Of a DNA stretch of 64,000 nucleotides, positions 45,987-56,259 are shown piece by piece. The translations under genes were made by a program, and so were the position numbers. How positions within the stretch are numbered: position 1 is the stretch's first letter; every line of letters starts with the position of its first letter. Source of the DNA: Stenomitos frigidus_A (GTDB lineage: Bacteria; Cyanobacteriota; Cyanobacteriia; Leptolyngbyales; Leptolyngbyaceae); assembly GCF_963877135.1 (NCBI RefSeq), contig NZ_CAWNSW010000143.1, positions 1-64,000 on the forward strand. The letters are read 5' to 3'. A model generated the notes under the pieces. That model was given only the letters and a program-made list of their open reading frames with translations, was not told the DNA's origin and searched no databases.

Positions 45987-48539
45987 TCACGCTGGATTGG
46001 GAGCCGCGCTAGCAGCTGTTCCATTCTGAGCAAACGTATCTGGTGCGATCGTTAACGTTACTGGCTTCACGTCATGCGACGGGCGTTGTTCTGGATGCAA
46101 TTGGAAAAATTCCACACTGTGTAGCAACGACTGTGCTAGCTGCTCCATTTGTTCAGCTTGTTCTTTGGTCACATCAGCCCGCTGCAATGATTCAGCTGAA
46201 CTATTAGCAATATCGCGTACCGATTGCAGGGTGGTTTGAGCCGCACCCGCGATCGCCTGGCTGGATTGCGTCACTTGCTGACCCATCTGAGCCACACGTT
46301 CACTTACAGTGCGAATAGTATTGAAGGCCTGCTGAGATTGTTCAACACCCACGGTGAAATAGCCCACCTGTTGGCTGATTCCCTGCACGTCATAGTTGAG
46401 CCCTGACACCACTGTTTGAATTTGATCGGTGCGTTGTTGCAGCAACACCAAACTCTGATTCGTTTGAGCTGCAAGTTGATTCACCTGCACAGCGATCGTC
46501 TCAAATTCGCGTGTAATAACCGCCATTTGTTCGGGATCTTGTTGTACCGTTGCCCGGTTGGACAACATTGATGCATTCACCGCCAGAATTCGGGTCATGG
46601 CTGCAATGCGTTTCTGATCTTTCACAAACTGCGTTGCCAACTCAACATAATTGGTCAGCGTTTGAGTCCGTTTGACGATTTGCTCTGTCTCTTGCTGCAG
46701 CCCCTGAATCCCCTGAGTCATGGCTGTAATTTCATGTTGACCATCGTCAATAGCAGTCTGGGTAAGTTGAACAGCATCACCTGTTGCCATCGCCTGCAGT
46801 GCGGCTTCTTGGGCTTGGTCGTTAACTTCTTCCATCAACGATTGCACTTGGGCAACCGATTGAAATTGTTGCTGGGCGTTATCTGCCACTGCTACCGCCA
46901 GTTGTTCTAAATATTCCGTTCCGTAGGTCACTCGTTCAGCGGCACCGAGCACCTCTGCCATCACTTGCCCCAACCGCATAATCAGACGGTTCAAGGTATC
47001 GCCCACCAAGCCAGTCAGACGTGCACTAACTTCTGCTTCGACCGTCAAATCGCCATCCTCCACCGCAGACACAACGTCCAGCAAGTGCTCAACCTCATGC
47101 TGCAGCGCTTGACCTTCTTCATACAGAGTAGCGGTTCGTTCTGCAACGCGCTGTTCCAGGTCTTTGTTGGCGGTTTCCAACTCGGTAAACGACTCTCGCA
47201 ACTGCTGCGCCATCTGGTTAAACGATTGGGACAGCACGCGTAATTCGCCAAACCCCTCAACTTTAACGGTCTGATCCAGATCGCCACTCGCGATCGCCTG
47301 GGAAGCCTGACTTAAGCGCACGACTGGATTGGTCAACCAACGTGATGCCAAAAGACCCAAAAAGGTTGCAACTAAAAGCGCTGCACCAGACAGCAGGATC
47401 GTATTGCGCGTATTAACATTGATCTGCGCCGTAAAGTCAGACTCTGATGTCACGACGACAATCCGCCAGTCTAAGCCCCATTGATCTTTCCACGGCGTTA
47501 CCTGCACAAAATGCCGTTGCCCCTGAAAATCAAAGCTGGTGAGTTGACTGTTCTTAATATTTCCAGGTGTGCCAAACGACGTTTTTAAGTATTGGGCGGT
47601 GGCACTAATGAGTGGATCAGCACTCTTTTCGGCTGCTACTCGCTGCGGCTTACTCTCCTTCACTGTGTATGCTAGCTCTTTACCTGAATTTGCCACAATG
47701 AGGCCGTTTTGCTCAACAATGAACACTTTGGCAGACGGGCTCACATTCAGCGTGTTGAGAAAAGTACTAATCTGGGTCAGGATTAAGTCAACCCCAATCA
47801 CACCAACTAAATTTCCACCATTGGCATACACCGGAAAGCTGGATGAAATCGACATGATTTCGGGTTTGTCTTCCCATTGATAAATCTGCGTCCAGAGTGG
47901 ACGACCGGCTCTTACGGCATCGGCATACCAGGCTTCTTCACGAGGATCGTAGGTTTTGCTTGACTCTAGTTTTGTGCGATCGCCCTTCTGATCGGTTTCA
48001 TAAACATTAAGCTTGCCCTGAGTCGAGGCCTGCGACACTTCGTTAATCAACAAATTGCCATTGTCTAGACGCTCTACGCCAATAAACTCACCATTTTTAT
48101 TGGCAAAGTTGCTGTAGCCAATATTGAAGACTTTCATTTGTCTCCAAAAGTATTTTCCCAGCTTGTTGAATTCTTGCAGATTAACCATGCCCAATTCAAC
48201 GGCATCCAGGTTGATCTGGTTAATTTGATGCGGCACGCTCAAGTAAGCATCAAGGTGGGTTGAGACGCGCTTACCGGCTTCTGTTTGCAACCGCCCAGCT
48301 AGTTCGTTAACCGCCCGTTGACCATTCCGAATGGATAGCCAGCCGGTGAGACCAACAGCTGTAACAATGGGTACGACAAACGCAGTCACAATCAGGACGC
48401 GAATACTAAGATTATCCCGAAACCCAAACACCGATGCTCTGGACACCTTTGATGGCGGTGTCGATGCATGCATTAACGTTGAAATAGGAGGTGTTGGGGG
48501 GATTTTAGAGACAGTCGAGTCCGTTTGAAGGGTCGTCAT
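45987..48539 (-). CDS. Methyl-accepting chemotaxis protein with Cache sensor (PixJ2-like position)
   Basis: I start it at the ATG at 48539 (850 residues); a longer frame overlaps the previous gene. A cytoplasmic N-terminus, a membrane helix, a periplasmic Cache-type region, a second helix (TILLSGAALLVATFLGLLA) and a HAMP domain (WLTNPVVRLSQASQAIASGD) are followed by a coiled-coil signalling domain. The segment HLLDVVSAVEDGDLTVEAEV just before the signalling part is shared with the next-upstream transducer, so the two are paralogues. No photoreceptor domain is seen; the Cache region suggests an extracellular small-molecule ligand. Confidence 0.92.
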   Translation of the reverse strand: MTTLQTDSTVSKIPPTPPISTLMHASTPPSKVSRASVFGFRDNLSIRVLIVTAFVVPIVTAVGLTGWLSIRNGQRAVNELAGRLQTEAGKRVSTHLDAYLSVPHQINQINLDAVELGMVNLQEFNKLGKYFWRQMKVFNIGYSNFANKNGEFIGVERLDNGNLLINEVSQASTQGKLNVYETDQKGDRTKLESSKTYDPREEAWYADAVRAGRPLWTQIYQWEDKPEIMSISSSFPVYANGGNLVGVIGVDLILTQISTFLNTLNVSPSAKVFIVEQNGLIVANSGKELAYTVKESKPQRVAAEKSADPLISATAQYLKTSFGTPGNIKNSQLTSFDFQGQRHFVQVTPWKDQWGLDWRIVVVTSESDFTAQINVNTRNTILLSGAALLVATFLGLLASRWLTNPVVRLSQASQAIASGDLDQTVKVEGFGELRVLSQSFNQMAQQLRESFTELETANKDLEQRVAERTATLYEEGQALQHEVEHLLDVVSAVEDGDLTVEAEVSARLTGLVGDTLNRLIMRLGQVMAEVLGAAERVTYGTEYLEQLAVAVADNAQQQFQSVAQVQSLMEEVNDQAQEAALQAMATGDAVQLTQTAIDDGQHEITAMTQGIQGLQQETEQIVKRTQTLTNYVELATQFVKDQKRIAAMTRILAVNASMLSNRATVQQDPEQMAVITREFETIAVQVNQLAAQTNQSLVLLQQRTDQIQTVVSGLNYDVQGISQQVGYFTVGVEQSQQAFNTIRTVSERVAQMGQQVTQSSQAIAGAAQTTLQSVRDIANSSAESLQRADVTKEQAEQMEQLAQSLLHSVEFFQLHPEQRPSHDVKPVTLTIAPDTFAQNGTAASAAPNPA

Positions 48540-48612
48540 AGGGTATTTCCGAAATGAGTGCCGTTGAATGGTGAGAGGCCGCGCCCTGGTCAGAAAGCGA
48601 GCCAGAGATGCG

Positions 48613-51507
48613 TTAGGCCTGGAGGACATGATTAGAAGAAATGGGTTCAGTCGGAACGGTCACAGTGTGATCACCGAGCCGGGACTGACCGTTTTTGGCT
48701 GGTACACTGCTGTCTTCAAGGGCAATGGGTAGCTGGAAGAATTGCACCGTCTGCAGCAGTTGCGCTGCTAACGAATCCATTTGATCCGATCGCTCACGGG
48801 TCACCTGCGTTAAGGCAGCGGTTTGTTCAGCCAGCCCAGTAATATCTCGCATGACATGTGCTGTTGCCTGCGCTGCTTCCACAATTTGTCCGCTGAACTG
48901 ATTCACCGCTTCACCTGCCTGTACGGCGTCACCCGTGATGGTCTGCACCGTTTGAAAGACTTGATTTGACTGTTCAACACCGGCCGTAAATTGCCTCACC
49001 AGTTCACCCATATTTTGCACATCACCGTCGACCGCTGAAACGGCACTGTGAATTTGGGCACTTCGTTGTTCAAGGTTGGTTAAGCCTTCACTCGTTTGTT
49101 GAGCCAGTTTATTCACCTGATCGGCAATGGAATCAAATTCACGGGCGACGACGACAAACTGTCTAGGGTCACGTTGTTCTGACGCTCTGGCTGCCACCAA
49201 GGAGGCATTGAGTGACAGAGTTTGCGTCACAAACGCAATCTGGCTTTGGTTTTGCACAAATTGATCGGCTAACCCAACAAATTCTCCAAGTGTTTTCATC
49301 CGCTGGACAATGCGGTTGGTTCCTTCCTGTAAAACAGTGATGCCTTGAGTCAAGGCGTCGATTGCCTCTTGCCCCAGCACCAAGGTGCTCGATACCGTTT
49401 GCAGCGATTCGTTCGAGATCTTGACCCGGTCTGCGGAACCCTGAGCTGCCTGTTCTACTTGCTCTGTCAGCTGCAATACCTGATTCACTGCCTGAGCCTG
49501 CTCATCCGCATTGTTGGCAACGGTTACAACCAGTTCTTTTTGCTGGTTAGCTGACTCTGATACCTGGTGCGCTGCGACTAAAACCTGATTCAGCACATAG
49601 GCAAAGCGCTCGATCAAGCGATTGAAGGTATCTGCGACCAACCCTGTTGCCCGATCGCTCACTTGCGCCTGGGTCGTTAAATTCCCTTCTTCCACATCCG
49701 AAACGACATCCAATAAATGGCTCACTTCCTGCTGCAAAAATTCACTTTCAATCACGATGGAAACCAGGTTGGCAACCCCAGAAACGAACGTTTGTTCGGG
49801 GGCTTGCCAGGTGCGGGGACCCTGTACATGCTCACATTGGATGAATCCAGCCATCCGGTTTGCCACATAGATAGGTAAATTCAACAGCGCTCGTGTCTCT
49901 GATAGCAGTAGCCCATCAGGTAGTAGCTGGTTGACTGCGGCATTGGCGCGGACGTTATTGACTGCAAGAAAATGCTCAGACTCCAGAAAATCCACATAGT
50001 TTTGTGCATCGGCGACGTCAAGTAGATCGCCATCAGAGTGTTGTTGCAGGCCTCGATCGTAGCGATCGAGACACGTCAAGTTGCTTCGATCGGTGTTGTA
50101 GAGCCAAATGCTCACGCGCTCCAACTTCAACGTTTTGGTGATTGCTTCGGTAAAGCTAGCCACCGCGACCTTCACATTGCCTTGCACCAGAGCTTCATGC
50201 CGAGCCAGATCCGATAGCACATTGTTTTGGGTTTTAAGTTGTTCAGCATTTTGCTGCATGGTTTGTAGCAAATCCTGAATTTGGTCAGCCATCTGGTTGA
50301 TATTAGAGCCCAAGGCTGCTAATTCATCCTCACCCCGTACAGCAATACGCGCGTCTAAATGACCTTGACCAATTTTTTCCACGACCTGGGCAGACTCCAG
50401 AAGTGGGCGAATCGCTCGATTGATCAAGTAAATCGACACGACAAGCACAACAAGTAACGTCAACCCAATTCCAATCAACAGAACCTGCAGCTGTTGTTTT
50501 TGTGCCGCAAAAGCAATTTCGGAATCAGTTGCTAACACTACGCTCCATTTGAGATCGGGTAACCCTTCTAAGGTTTTAGGAGGAACATAGGTAACGAACG
50601 CCGGCACCTTCGTCATTGGATGGACGGCAAAGATGCTGCCGCCTTTTTGAGTGGCTCTGAAGGCTCCAAGATCTGGAAAAAGGTCTTCGATTCGCTTCTC
50701 TTTAAAGGCTTTTTCGCCAACGTCACCCTTTCTCCCACTCGAATTCTCCTGGATGATATACTTCCCCTCTGGGCCGGAGAACACACTTCCAGCATCATTA
50801 ATGAGGTAGTAGGCACTACCCTTTTGAGGCTTCAACGCTTGGACCAAATCGCTAAATTTAGAGACGGGTATCCGAGCCCGGATCGTGCCGATGATTTCAC
50901 CCGTATCACGATCCTTGATGGGAGCCGCTGCGTAAACGCTAAAAAGCCCTGAACTGGTTGAGATGCTCGGTTGACTTAAAATGGGGCCTTTCGTTCGCAA
51001 CGCCTGCTGAATATAGGGGCGGTTGCTATGGTTCCCTAGCGGCTTTCCTTGCGTTTGAGCGATCGGATCGCCCTGGAGGTTAAACGCAGCAATGCTGTCA
51101 TAAACGGGATACGCTTTGATAAACTGCTCCAATGCTGCAGATTTTTCTGCTGTTGTTGTTGTTAGCCGATCTTTAGCGTCAGCCAAAAGATCAAGATCGG
51201 CCATGATCTTAATGTCACCAAGCCGCTCCCACATGTATTGGTTGATATGGCTTTGCACTCCGCTCGCAAGGTTCTGCTTATTTGCATCAACACTTGCTCG
51301 GTTGGACTCTTTCACTTGCATGTAGGTGGCTCCCCCCACAACAGTGATAGGGACGGTACTAACTGCAACCGCTAGCAGCGTCGCTTTCAAGCGCAGGCTC
51401 AAGCCTTTCCAGGATACAAGCCGCTTCTTTTGAGCCTTGGCATTCACTTTCACATTGACCTCTTGCGTATGTGCATAAACTGATGATTGGATGGTGGACT
51501 GTGACAT
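48613..51507 (-). CDS. Methyl-accepting chemotaxis protein with Cache and GAF domains (PixJ1-like position)
   Basis: The 964-residue protein has a membrane helix (about 37-57), a large periplasmic Cache-type domain (about 60-335), a second helix (about 344-365), HAMP (about 366-418), a GAF domain (about 440-590) and an MCP signalling domain. Synechocystis PixJ1 in this position binds a bilin through GAF cysteines; here the GAF has only Cys in NLTCLDRYD and in FIQCEHVQG and no DXCF, so bilin attachment is doubtful. Four genes downstream and three upstream form a full chemosensory operon. Confidence 0.92.
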   Translation of the reverse strand: MSQSTIQSSVYAHTQEVNVKVNAKAQKKRLVSWKGLSLRLKATLLAVAVSTVPITVVGGATYMQVKESNRASVDANKQNLASGVQSHINQYMWERLGDIKIMADLDLLADAKDRLTTTTAEKSAALEQFIKAYPVYDSIAAFNLQGDPIAQTQGKPLGNHSNRPYIQQALRTKGPILSQPSISTSSGLFSVYAAAPIKDRDTGEIIGTIRARIPVSKFSDLVQALKPQKGSAYYLINDAGSVFSGPEGKYIIQENSSGRKGDVGEKAFKEKRIEDLFPDLGAFRATQKGGSIFAVHPMTKVPAFVTYVPPKTLEGLPDLKWSVVLATDSEIAFAAQKQQLQVLLIGIGLTLLVVLVVSIYLINRAIRPLLESAQVVEKIGQGHLDARIAVRGEDELAALGSNINQMADQIQDLLQTMQQNAEQLKTQNNVLSDLARHEALVQGNVKVAVASFTEAITKTLKLERVSIWLYNTDRSNLTCLDRYDRGLQQHSDGDLLDVADAQNYVDFLESEHFLAVNNVRANAAVNQLLPDGLLLSETRALLNLPIYVANRMAGFIQCEHVQGPRTWQAPEQTFVSGVANLVSIVIESEFLQQEVSHLLDVVSDVEEGNLTTQAQVSDRATGLVADTFNRLIERFAYVLNQVLVAAHQVSESANQQKELVVTVANNADEQAQAVNQVLQLTEQVEQAAQGSADRVKISNESLQTVSSTLVLGQEAIDALTQGITVLQEGTNRIVQRMKTLGEFVGLADQFVQNQSQIAFVTQTLSLNASLVAARASEQRDPRQFVVVAREFDSIADQVNKLAQQTSEGLTNLEQRSAQIHSAVSAVDGDVQNMGELVRQFTAGVEQSNQVFQTVQTITGDAVQAGEAVNQFSGQIVEAAQATAHVMRDITGLAEQTAALTQVTRERSDQMDSLAAQLLQTVQFFQLPIALEDSSVPAKNGQSRLGDHTVTVPTEPISSNHVLQA

Positions 51508-51576
51508 GAAGATCCTTCGCGTGGCGTTGCTCGATCGATCATTGCCTCGGTTGTTCTACTGCTGACTCACCGAGGC

Positions 51577-52038
51577 TTACCAACGCGGTTGCCAGAGTTG
51601 ACTCGGTAGATCTGAGAGTTGAAAGAGGCGCTGCTTGGCTATCTGTTCTGCTGTCAGACTGCCCACAACCTGATCAACCACAATGCCAACACTGGCTAGT
51701 CCATCAATCGTGGGGCTTAAGCGCACCACCGTGAGTGTTTCTTTCATGGCTCGTAAGCGCCCATCCTGTTTTGATGTTTCTAGTAGCAAAAGATGAGCAG
51801 CAAGCAGCGGCACAATACTGCCATTGTGGTGAACAAGACCCAGCAGTACGCGGTCATAAAAGGGCAGATGCAGAATCTGCGATCGCTCTATCAGCAGAAT
51901 CTCACCGACCCAGTGTGATGGGAACACTAGCTGTTGCTGCCCCACCTGTGTGAGCATGTAGCGATTTTGCAATGATGGCAAAGAGTGTTCAAGCGTTTCA
52001 GTGGCGTCAGAAACGCTCACATCGATATCTGTATCCAT
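51577..52038 (-). CDS. CheW-type coupling protein (PixI-like)
   Basis: The 153-residue protein has a single CheW domain (about 25-140), beginning near MLTQVGQQQLVFPSHWVGEI and carrying the mid-domain VLLGLVHHNGSIVPLLAAHL. CheW bridges transducers to the CheA kinase. It lies between the CheY-like regulator and the first transducer, as pixI does in Synechocystis. The spacing (about 70 bp to the transducer) suits one transcript. Confidence 0.9.
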   Translation of the reverse strand: MDTDIDVSVSDATETLEHSLPSLQNRYMLTQVGQQQLVFPSHWVGEILLIERSQILHLPFYDRVLLGLVHHNGSIVPLLAAHLLLLETSKQDGRLRAMKETLTVVRLSPTIDGLASVGIVVDQVVGSLTAEQIAKQRLFQLSDLPSQLWQPRW

Positions 52039-52061
52039 AGAAATTACATGCTTGTGAAATA

Positions 52062-52418
52062 TTAGATCTTGCGCAAGGCTTGTTCAAGCCGCTCACGTGT
52101 AGTCGGTTTGGTCAAATAGGCGTTTGCCCCTGCACGCTTGAGACCATAGTTAATTTCTACCGATGTTGACTTACTGGAATAAAAGATGACGTGCTGATTC
52201 ACGGTGCGTTGATTGAGGCGGACTTCTCGTAAAAATTTATAGCCATCTTTTTTAGGCATAACGATGTCCAAAAAGAGCGCGCCATATCTGCCGGTCGAGA
52301 GCTTATCGACAAGGCCATCTGTCGTGTCATACGCCTCCACTTCATGTCCCATTGTTTCGAGTAGGGAGGTCAAAAAATGGCGATCGACAGCACTATCATC
52401 AACGATCAGAAATCGCAT
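52062..52418 (-). CDS. CheY-like response regulator (PixH-like)
   Basis: The 118-residue protein is a stand-alone receiver: acidic pair Asp7/Asp8 (IVDDSA), phospho-acceptor Asp51 (FLDIVMPKKDG), and Lys104 (YLTKP). It has no output domain. In pilus-based taxis systems such a regulator controls motor bias or retraction. Its gene is second in the operon. Confidence 0.95.
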   Translation of the reverse strand: MRFLIVDDSAVDRHFLTSLLETMGHEVEAYDTTDGLVDKLSTGRYGALFLDIVMPKKDGYKFLREVRLNQRTVNQHVIFYSSKSTSVEINYGLKRAGANAYLTKPTTRERLEQALRKI

Positions 52419-52456
52419 ACGTTCTCTCTAGTCTCCTAAATAAATGATTGCTCTTG

Positions 52457-53686
52457 CTAGTAGCTGGTTTCCATTTGAAACTCTGAGCGTCTGCCACTAA
52501 ACTGAGTGGGCTGCTGTAAAGGTGCCAGTTCTGTCAGTAGCGTACGTAGCTCCAGACGGAAGGTTGGTATCTCACTAGAGGTAAGCGGCTTACTCATAAA
52601 CTGGCAACCGCTCCACCGCGCTCGCCAATTATTGGAAAGCGATTTCTCAGCTGTTAACATAATCAACGGTATGCTCTCCAATCCGGGTAGACGACGAATT
52701 TGTTTAACTAGATCAAAGCCTGTTACCTCCGGCATATTGATATCAAGAAAAATTACAGCAGGATTGGCCTCAGTGAGTGCCTCCAAAGCCAGCATCGGTT
52801 CATAAAACGATCGCACGCAGTAGCCCCAGCTTCTCACCAGGCTTTCAAATTGCTTCAGCAATATTGGTGAATCATCAACAACAAAGATTTCAACACCCTT
52901 AGTGGTAGGCGATGAGCGCAGTTTGATTAAACCTTCGCTCATGAGCTTGGCAAAAAATTTCGCGATTTCCAATGGATCTTGAGCCAGTAAGACGGCAATT
53001 TCGCTCAGGGTTTTGTTATCTGCTACTAATGCCTCTAAGCGCTGTTTTCGTTCCGCATTGAGCTGTGACAGCTTAGCGGCTGCGGCATTCAGAGTCGGCA
53101 CATGCTCCATGGATGGGATCAGCGTTTTCAGTTTTTGCCAGAGAACCCGCCGTTCCTTTGCCTGAGACACTAACGCGTCCATCTCAAAGCCTACGATCGG
53201 CAGCGGAGCGTCGCTAGAAGAAGAGGGTAAAAATTTAGCCTGTCCCGCATACTCGAAGACATAGGTATCAAAATCAGACAGCATCTTCAACCGCAAGGAG
53301 GCGCGAACTTCCTCAAGATTGAGTAAATTCAACTCATTTAATTCATGCAATAGATCCAGCAGTGCTGACGCTTGCCTGTCTGGATGAGTCAGCATCAGTT
53401 GCTGCTCTAACCTCAAAATTGCATGTTTGGCATCACCGTTGCGCAAACGAGCCGTATAACGCTGCAACGTTTCAAAGAGAACGCTCCAGCAGCAATGTTG
53501 GTTTCCCGAAAAGACCACTTGCCCTTTTGATAAACCGAGATACCATTGGTTCGCGACGTTTGTTCCAGCTAAACCAGGAAACTCAAACAGCCAATAGCCC
53601 GTCAATGGTTGTTGGGATAGCTGGCTTAGCTTCTGAGGTAACTCCTGTGCCTGAAACTGAAAACTGTAGGGTGCTGATGTTTTCAT
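52457..53686 (-). CDS. PATAN-domain response regulator (PixG-like)
   Basis: The ATG at 53686 (409 residues) gives the family N-terminus PYSFQFQAQELPQKLSQLSQ; a frame extends 62 codons further upstream without homology. The first two thirds are a PATAN-type domain with helical insertion, and the C-terminal receiver (about 285-400) has VDDSPILLKQFESLV and the phospho-acceptor Asp in FLDINMPEVTGF. Such PixG/PilG-type regulators act on type IV pilus direction by binding PilB. It is the first gene of the chemosensory operon, so a promoter should lie just upstream. Confidence 0.9.
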   Translation of the reverse strand: MKTSAPYSFQFQAQELPQKLSQLSQQPLTGYWLFEFPGLAGTNVANQWYLGLSKGQVVFSGNQHCCWSVLFETLQRYTARLRNGDAKHAILRLEQQLMLTHPDRQASALLDLLHELNELNLLNLEEVRASLRLKMLSDFDTYVFEYAGQAKFLPSSSSDAPLPIVGFEMDALVSQAKERRVLWQKLKTLIPSMEHVPTLNAAAAKLSQLNAERKQRLEALVADNKTLSEIAVLLAQDPLEIAKFFAKLMSEGLIKLRSSPTTKGVEIFVVDDSPILLKQFESLVRSWGYCVRSFYEPMLALEALTEANPAVIFLDINMPEVTGFDLVKQIRRLPGLESIPLIMLTAEKSLSNNWRARWSGCQFMSKPLTSSEIPTFRLELRTLLTELAPLQQPTQFSGRRSEFQMETSY

Positions 53687-55146
53687 AAGTAAAGCAATCA
53701 ATATGAAAGAGCTCAAGCTCACCTGAAAATTACACTCACAAACGCCAAAGCAATGTCTAAGGGAATCCTGCTGCTGGGCAGACAAACAGCCGTTTGCCGT
53801 ACCAAGATTCGCCCATTGCTGGATCATTCCGGTTCTGAAACGCTTCAAAAGCCTTATGTTTAGAGTGCGCAAACGTTAGAGTCATGCAATTGAGACTCCG
53901 ACTTCGCTATCGCTTATGGTTTTCTGATACCATCTCAAGACAGCACCTTGAAAGCCACAAAAAATCGCTTTTAAGTTGCACACCAAGCAACTCAAACGCC
54001 ATACTTCTAAAAAGTTGGTCACTCTAAAGCAAGCAGAGAAGAACGAGCAATCCGATGATGCGTGGGTAGAAGATACGCCGACAATCGATCCAGCCCTTTC
54101 AATTGCCCTGCAAGCACAAGTACATGCGGTACTGTCATGCAGGCAAACAAGGAGCTATCTGATTCAGTGTGGTAAGACTCACGTTTTTTTGGTAGAGCGC
54201 AGATTCTCAATTTAAGGATGAGAATAGCGCTAGCGTTTGCCACCCAAGTAGAAAAATCATATCGATCATGCCTTTACTACTGACGCAGCTAGTACATGGC
54301 ATGGTATTGGTGATGCGTGCGTTGAGTGAGAGTGGTAGACGCGTTTCTTAGCTATTCGTAAGACTGGTATGACAACCCGTTTTCAAAGACTACAACGACA
54401 GAATAATGATTCGCTATACTGTTGTACTGCCTTTACAAAATCTTTACTAGGGGGAGAGAAATTTATGAAGCACGGTTACTTTCAGAGTCGACGTTGATGT
54501 TCCAGAAAGGCCTTCAAGTAACACAGACGACCTGAACCCTTGCATTTTGGCGGGGAATGGGTCGGGTACAAGCAGCTCTCATGCTCCCAAAGTCTGTTAT
54601 AGCAAGACCCTAGATGAAAGCAAACACTGCGAAAATGCATCCCTGTGCTTAACGTATCGTCTCAGGAGGCGTGAATCCTTCAGCCAAATGACTGAATCAG
54701 GATTCCTCTCTCACCGTAGAGGCAAGGCCAAGGCATGAGTAAAAACAAGGCTTGTAAGGGGGTACAGTTCACAACCTGGAAAGCAAGCTTCAAGCAACAT
54801 GAGACGCAGGCCTCTCGCTTTTAGTCGGTTGGCGGCACCGTTCCTTCACGTAAGTGCTGATTCAACGATTCAGTTTCCAGCGATTCAAGCCAGAAGCGAT
54901 TCAAGCCAGAACTGAAAGTATACGGATCACGTGAATTATTTCTGCATTATTTATGCAGGATTTACCCGCGATGGTAGTAGATTTACGGGATTTTTACCGA
55001 TCGCTGGTTAGCATCTTGTGGAGGTGCAACCATTTCTAGCTTTAACCCTACACACATTCACTGCAGTCTCCCATTGTCCGAATGGGCAGTCCCCCCCTGC
55101 CCGAGTAGTTCAAGATCCTAAGTTCAATTTACTGAAGGAACCTTCT
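53687..55146. other. Long intergenic region between two unrelated units
   Basis: About 1.46 kb with no convincing gene. A 79-codon frame (53976-54215, plus, TTG start) is basic then acidic and may be real but has no family. 54,661-54,730 holds an imperfect hairpin GAATCCTTCAG...CTGAATCAGGATTC. AGCGATTCAAGCCAGAA occurs twice in tandem near 54,875-54,915. CTGCATTATTTATGCAG (54942-54958) is an inverted repeat about 190 bp before the PEP-CTERM gene. Confidence 0.45.
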
Positions 55147-55971
55147 ATGAAATTACTCGGCACTACCCAAACACTTTTTCTGGCTATTTTTCCGATCGTT
55201 GCAGCATCTGTAACAGCTTTACCCGGTCAAGCGGCAACCTTTGCACTGTCAGAAGCAAACGCCACGTTTTCTAACTTTAACCTTCTGCCTGATTCAACAT
55301 CGACCGATGCCGTCACTAGTGCTATTGCCCTTTCCTTTGGGGGCAATGTCGCTAGTGCTGCGGATGCCAACGCCCTTTTTCAGGTAAACCCACCTGAAGC
55401 ATCGAATCTTTCAGTGAGCCAGGCATCTGGTCAATTCGGTAGTTATTTAGGGCTGGCAGATAGTCAGGCCACAGTTATTGGTCGGTTTCTGGTCAGTGAT
55501 TTATTTCAGTTTATTTTCCAGACAAACTTAAACCTTATCGTTGCGGCTGATCATCCAACGCTTGAAAATGCGAACGCCTCTGGTGCCTTACTGGTTTCTG
55601 TGTTTAACAGCACTGATCCAAACAAGTTGAGCCCACTGGATTTCTTCACAATTGCTGGAAGGTTAGACACATCAAGCCAACTTGACTTCCTTCAAGGAGA
55701 ATCTAGCAATCACTTTACCTTTACACCAACACCGGTACTGAACACCTTGTTTGGGGAGACCACAAAATCCGCTCAAGCTTCAGCTGCAGGCTCCTATCAA
55801 CGAGTCTTTGAGACGCCGACCTACATTACCCTGGTAGAAAGTAAGGTCAATCATGCCGAAGTTCAAGCAGTGCCTGAACCATCAGGTTTTCTAGGGTTAT
55901 GTTTGGGTGGTGCGGTACTCGTCTATCGGTCACGCCGTCAAGCGGCCAAAAGGGATGGTATTAAAAATTGA
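55147..55971 (+). CDS. PEP-CTERM sorting-domain protein
   Basis: I start it at the ATG at 55147 (274 residues), which has AAGGAA upstream and yields a clean signal peptide (about 1-28, cleaved after LPGQAA). The body is Ser/Ala/Asn-rich without known domains. The C-terminus VPEPSGFLGLCLGG followed by a hydrophobic helix and RSRRQAAKR is the PEP-CTERM signal, which is handled by an exosortase (not in this window). These proteins end up at the outer surface or in extracellular polysaccharide. Function of this one unknown. Confidence 0.88.
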   Translation: MKLLGTTQTLFLAIFPIVAASVTALPGQAATFALSEANATFSNFNLLPDSTSTDAVTSAIALSFGGNVASAADANALFQVNPPEASNLSVSQASGQFGSYLGLADSQATVIGRFLVSDLFQFIFQTNLNLIVAADHPTLENANASGALLVSVFNSTDPNKLSPLDFFTIAGRLDTSSQLDFLQGESSNHFTFTPTPVLNTLFGETTKSAQASAAGSYQRVFETPTYITLVESKVNHAEVQAVPEPSGFLGLCLGGAVLVYRSRRQAAKRDGIKN

Positions 55972-56046
55972 AGCGATCGCCCATCCATCGTGTGCTTGTA
56001 GCACCAAATAAATTAACCCTGAGACCCTAAGCGACTGAGGTTAATG

Positions 56047-56259
56047 TCAAGTTAGTTCGGTAGTTGCTCCAGCCGATGAGGCACTGCTGGAGCAACTACT
56101 GACGCTTCGCACCGTTCCTGCAGCAGAGAGCGTCACCACGATCGATTGTTGCGAGACTGCTTGGGCATTGTCGGAGGTGATGACTTCACTTCTGGCCTCT
56201 GCGATCGAGCGGCCATCGGCAGACACGATTCGTTGAAACAAAACCTTGTGCTGATTCAT
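56047..56259 (-). CDS. Small Ser-rich protein coupled to prolyl isomerase
   Basis: The 70-residue protein has a regular N-terminal half (MNQHKVLFQRIVSADGRSIA) with alternating polar and hydrophobic residues and a C-terminal half that is almost only Ser, Ala, Thr, Val and Gly, with one Cys. The ATG overlaps the stop codon of the upstream prolyl isomerase gene (ATGA), so the two are translated together and the small protein is probably real. It may be a client or substrate of the isomerase or the exporter. No family recognised. Confidence 0.72.
   Translation of the reverse strand: MNQHKVLFQRIVSADGRSIAEARSEVITSDNAQAVSQQSIVVTLSAAGTVRSVSSCSSSASSAGATTELT

Noticed and set aside
54547..54738. 63-codon rightward frame
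   Set aside because: No start signal and the frame covers an imperfect hairpin; composition looks random.
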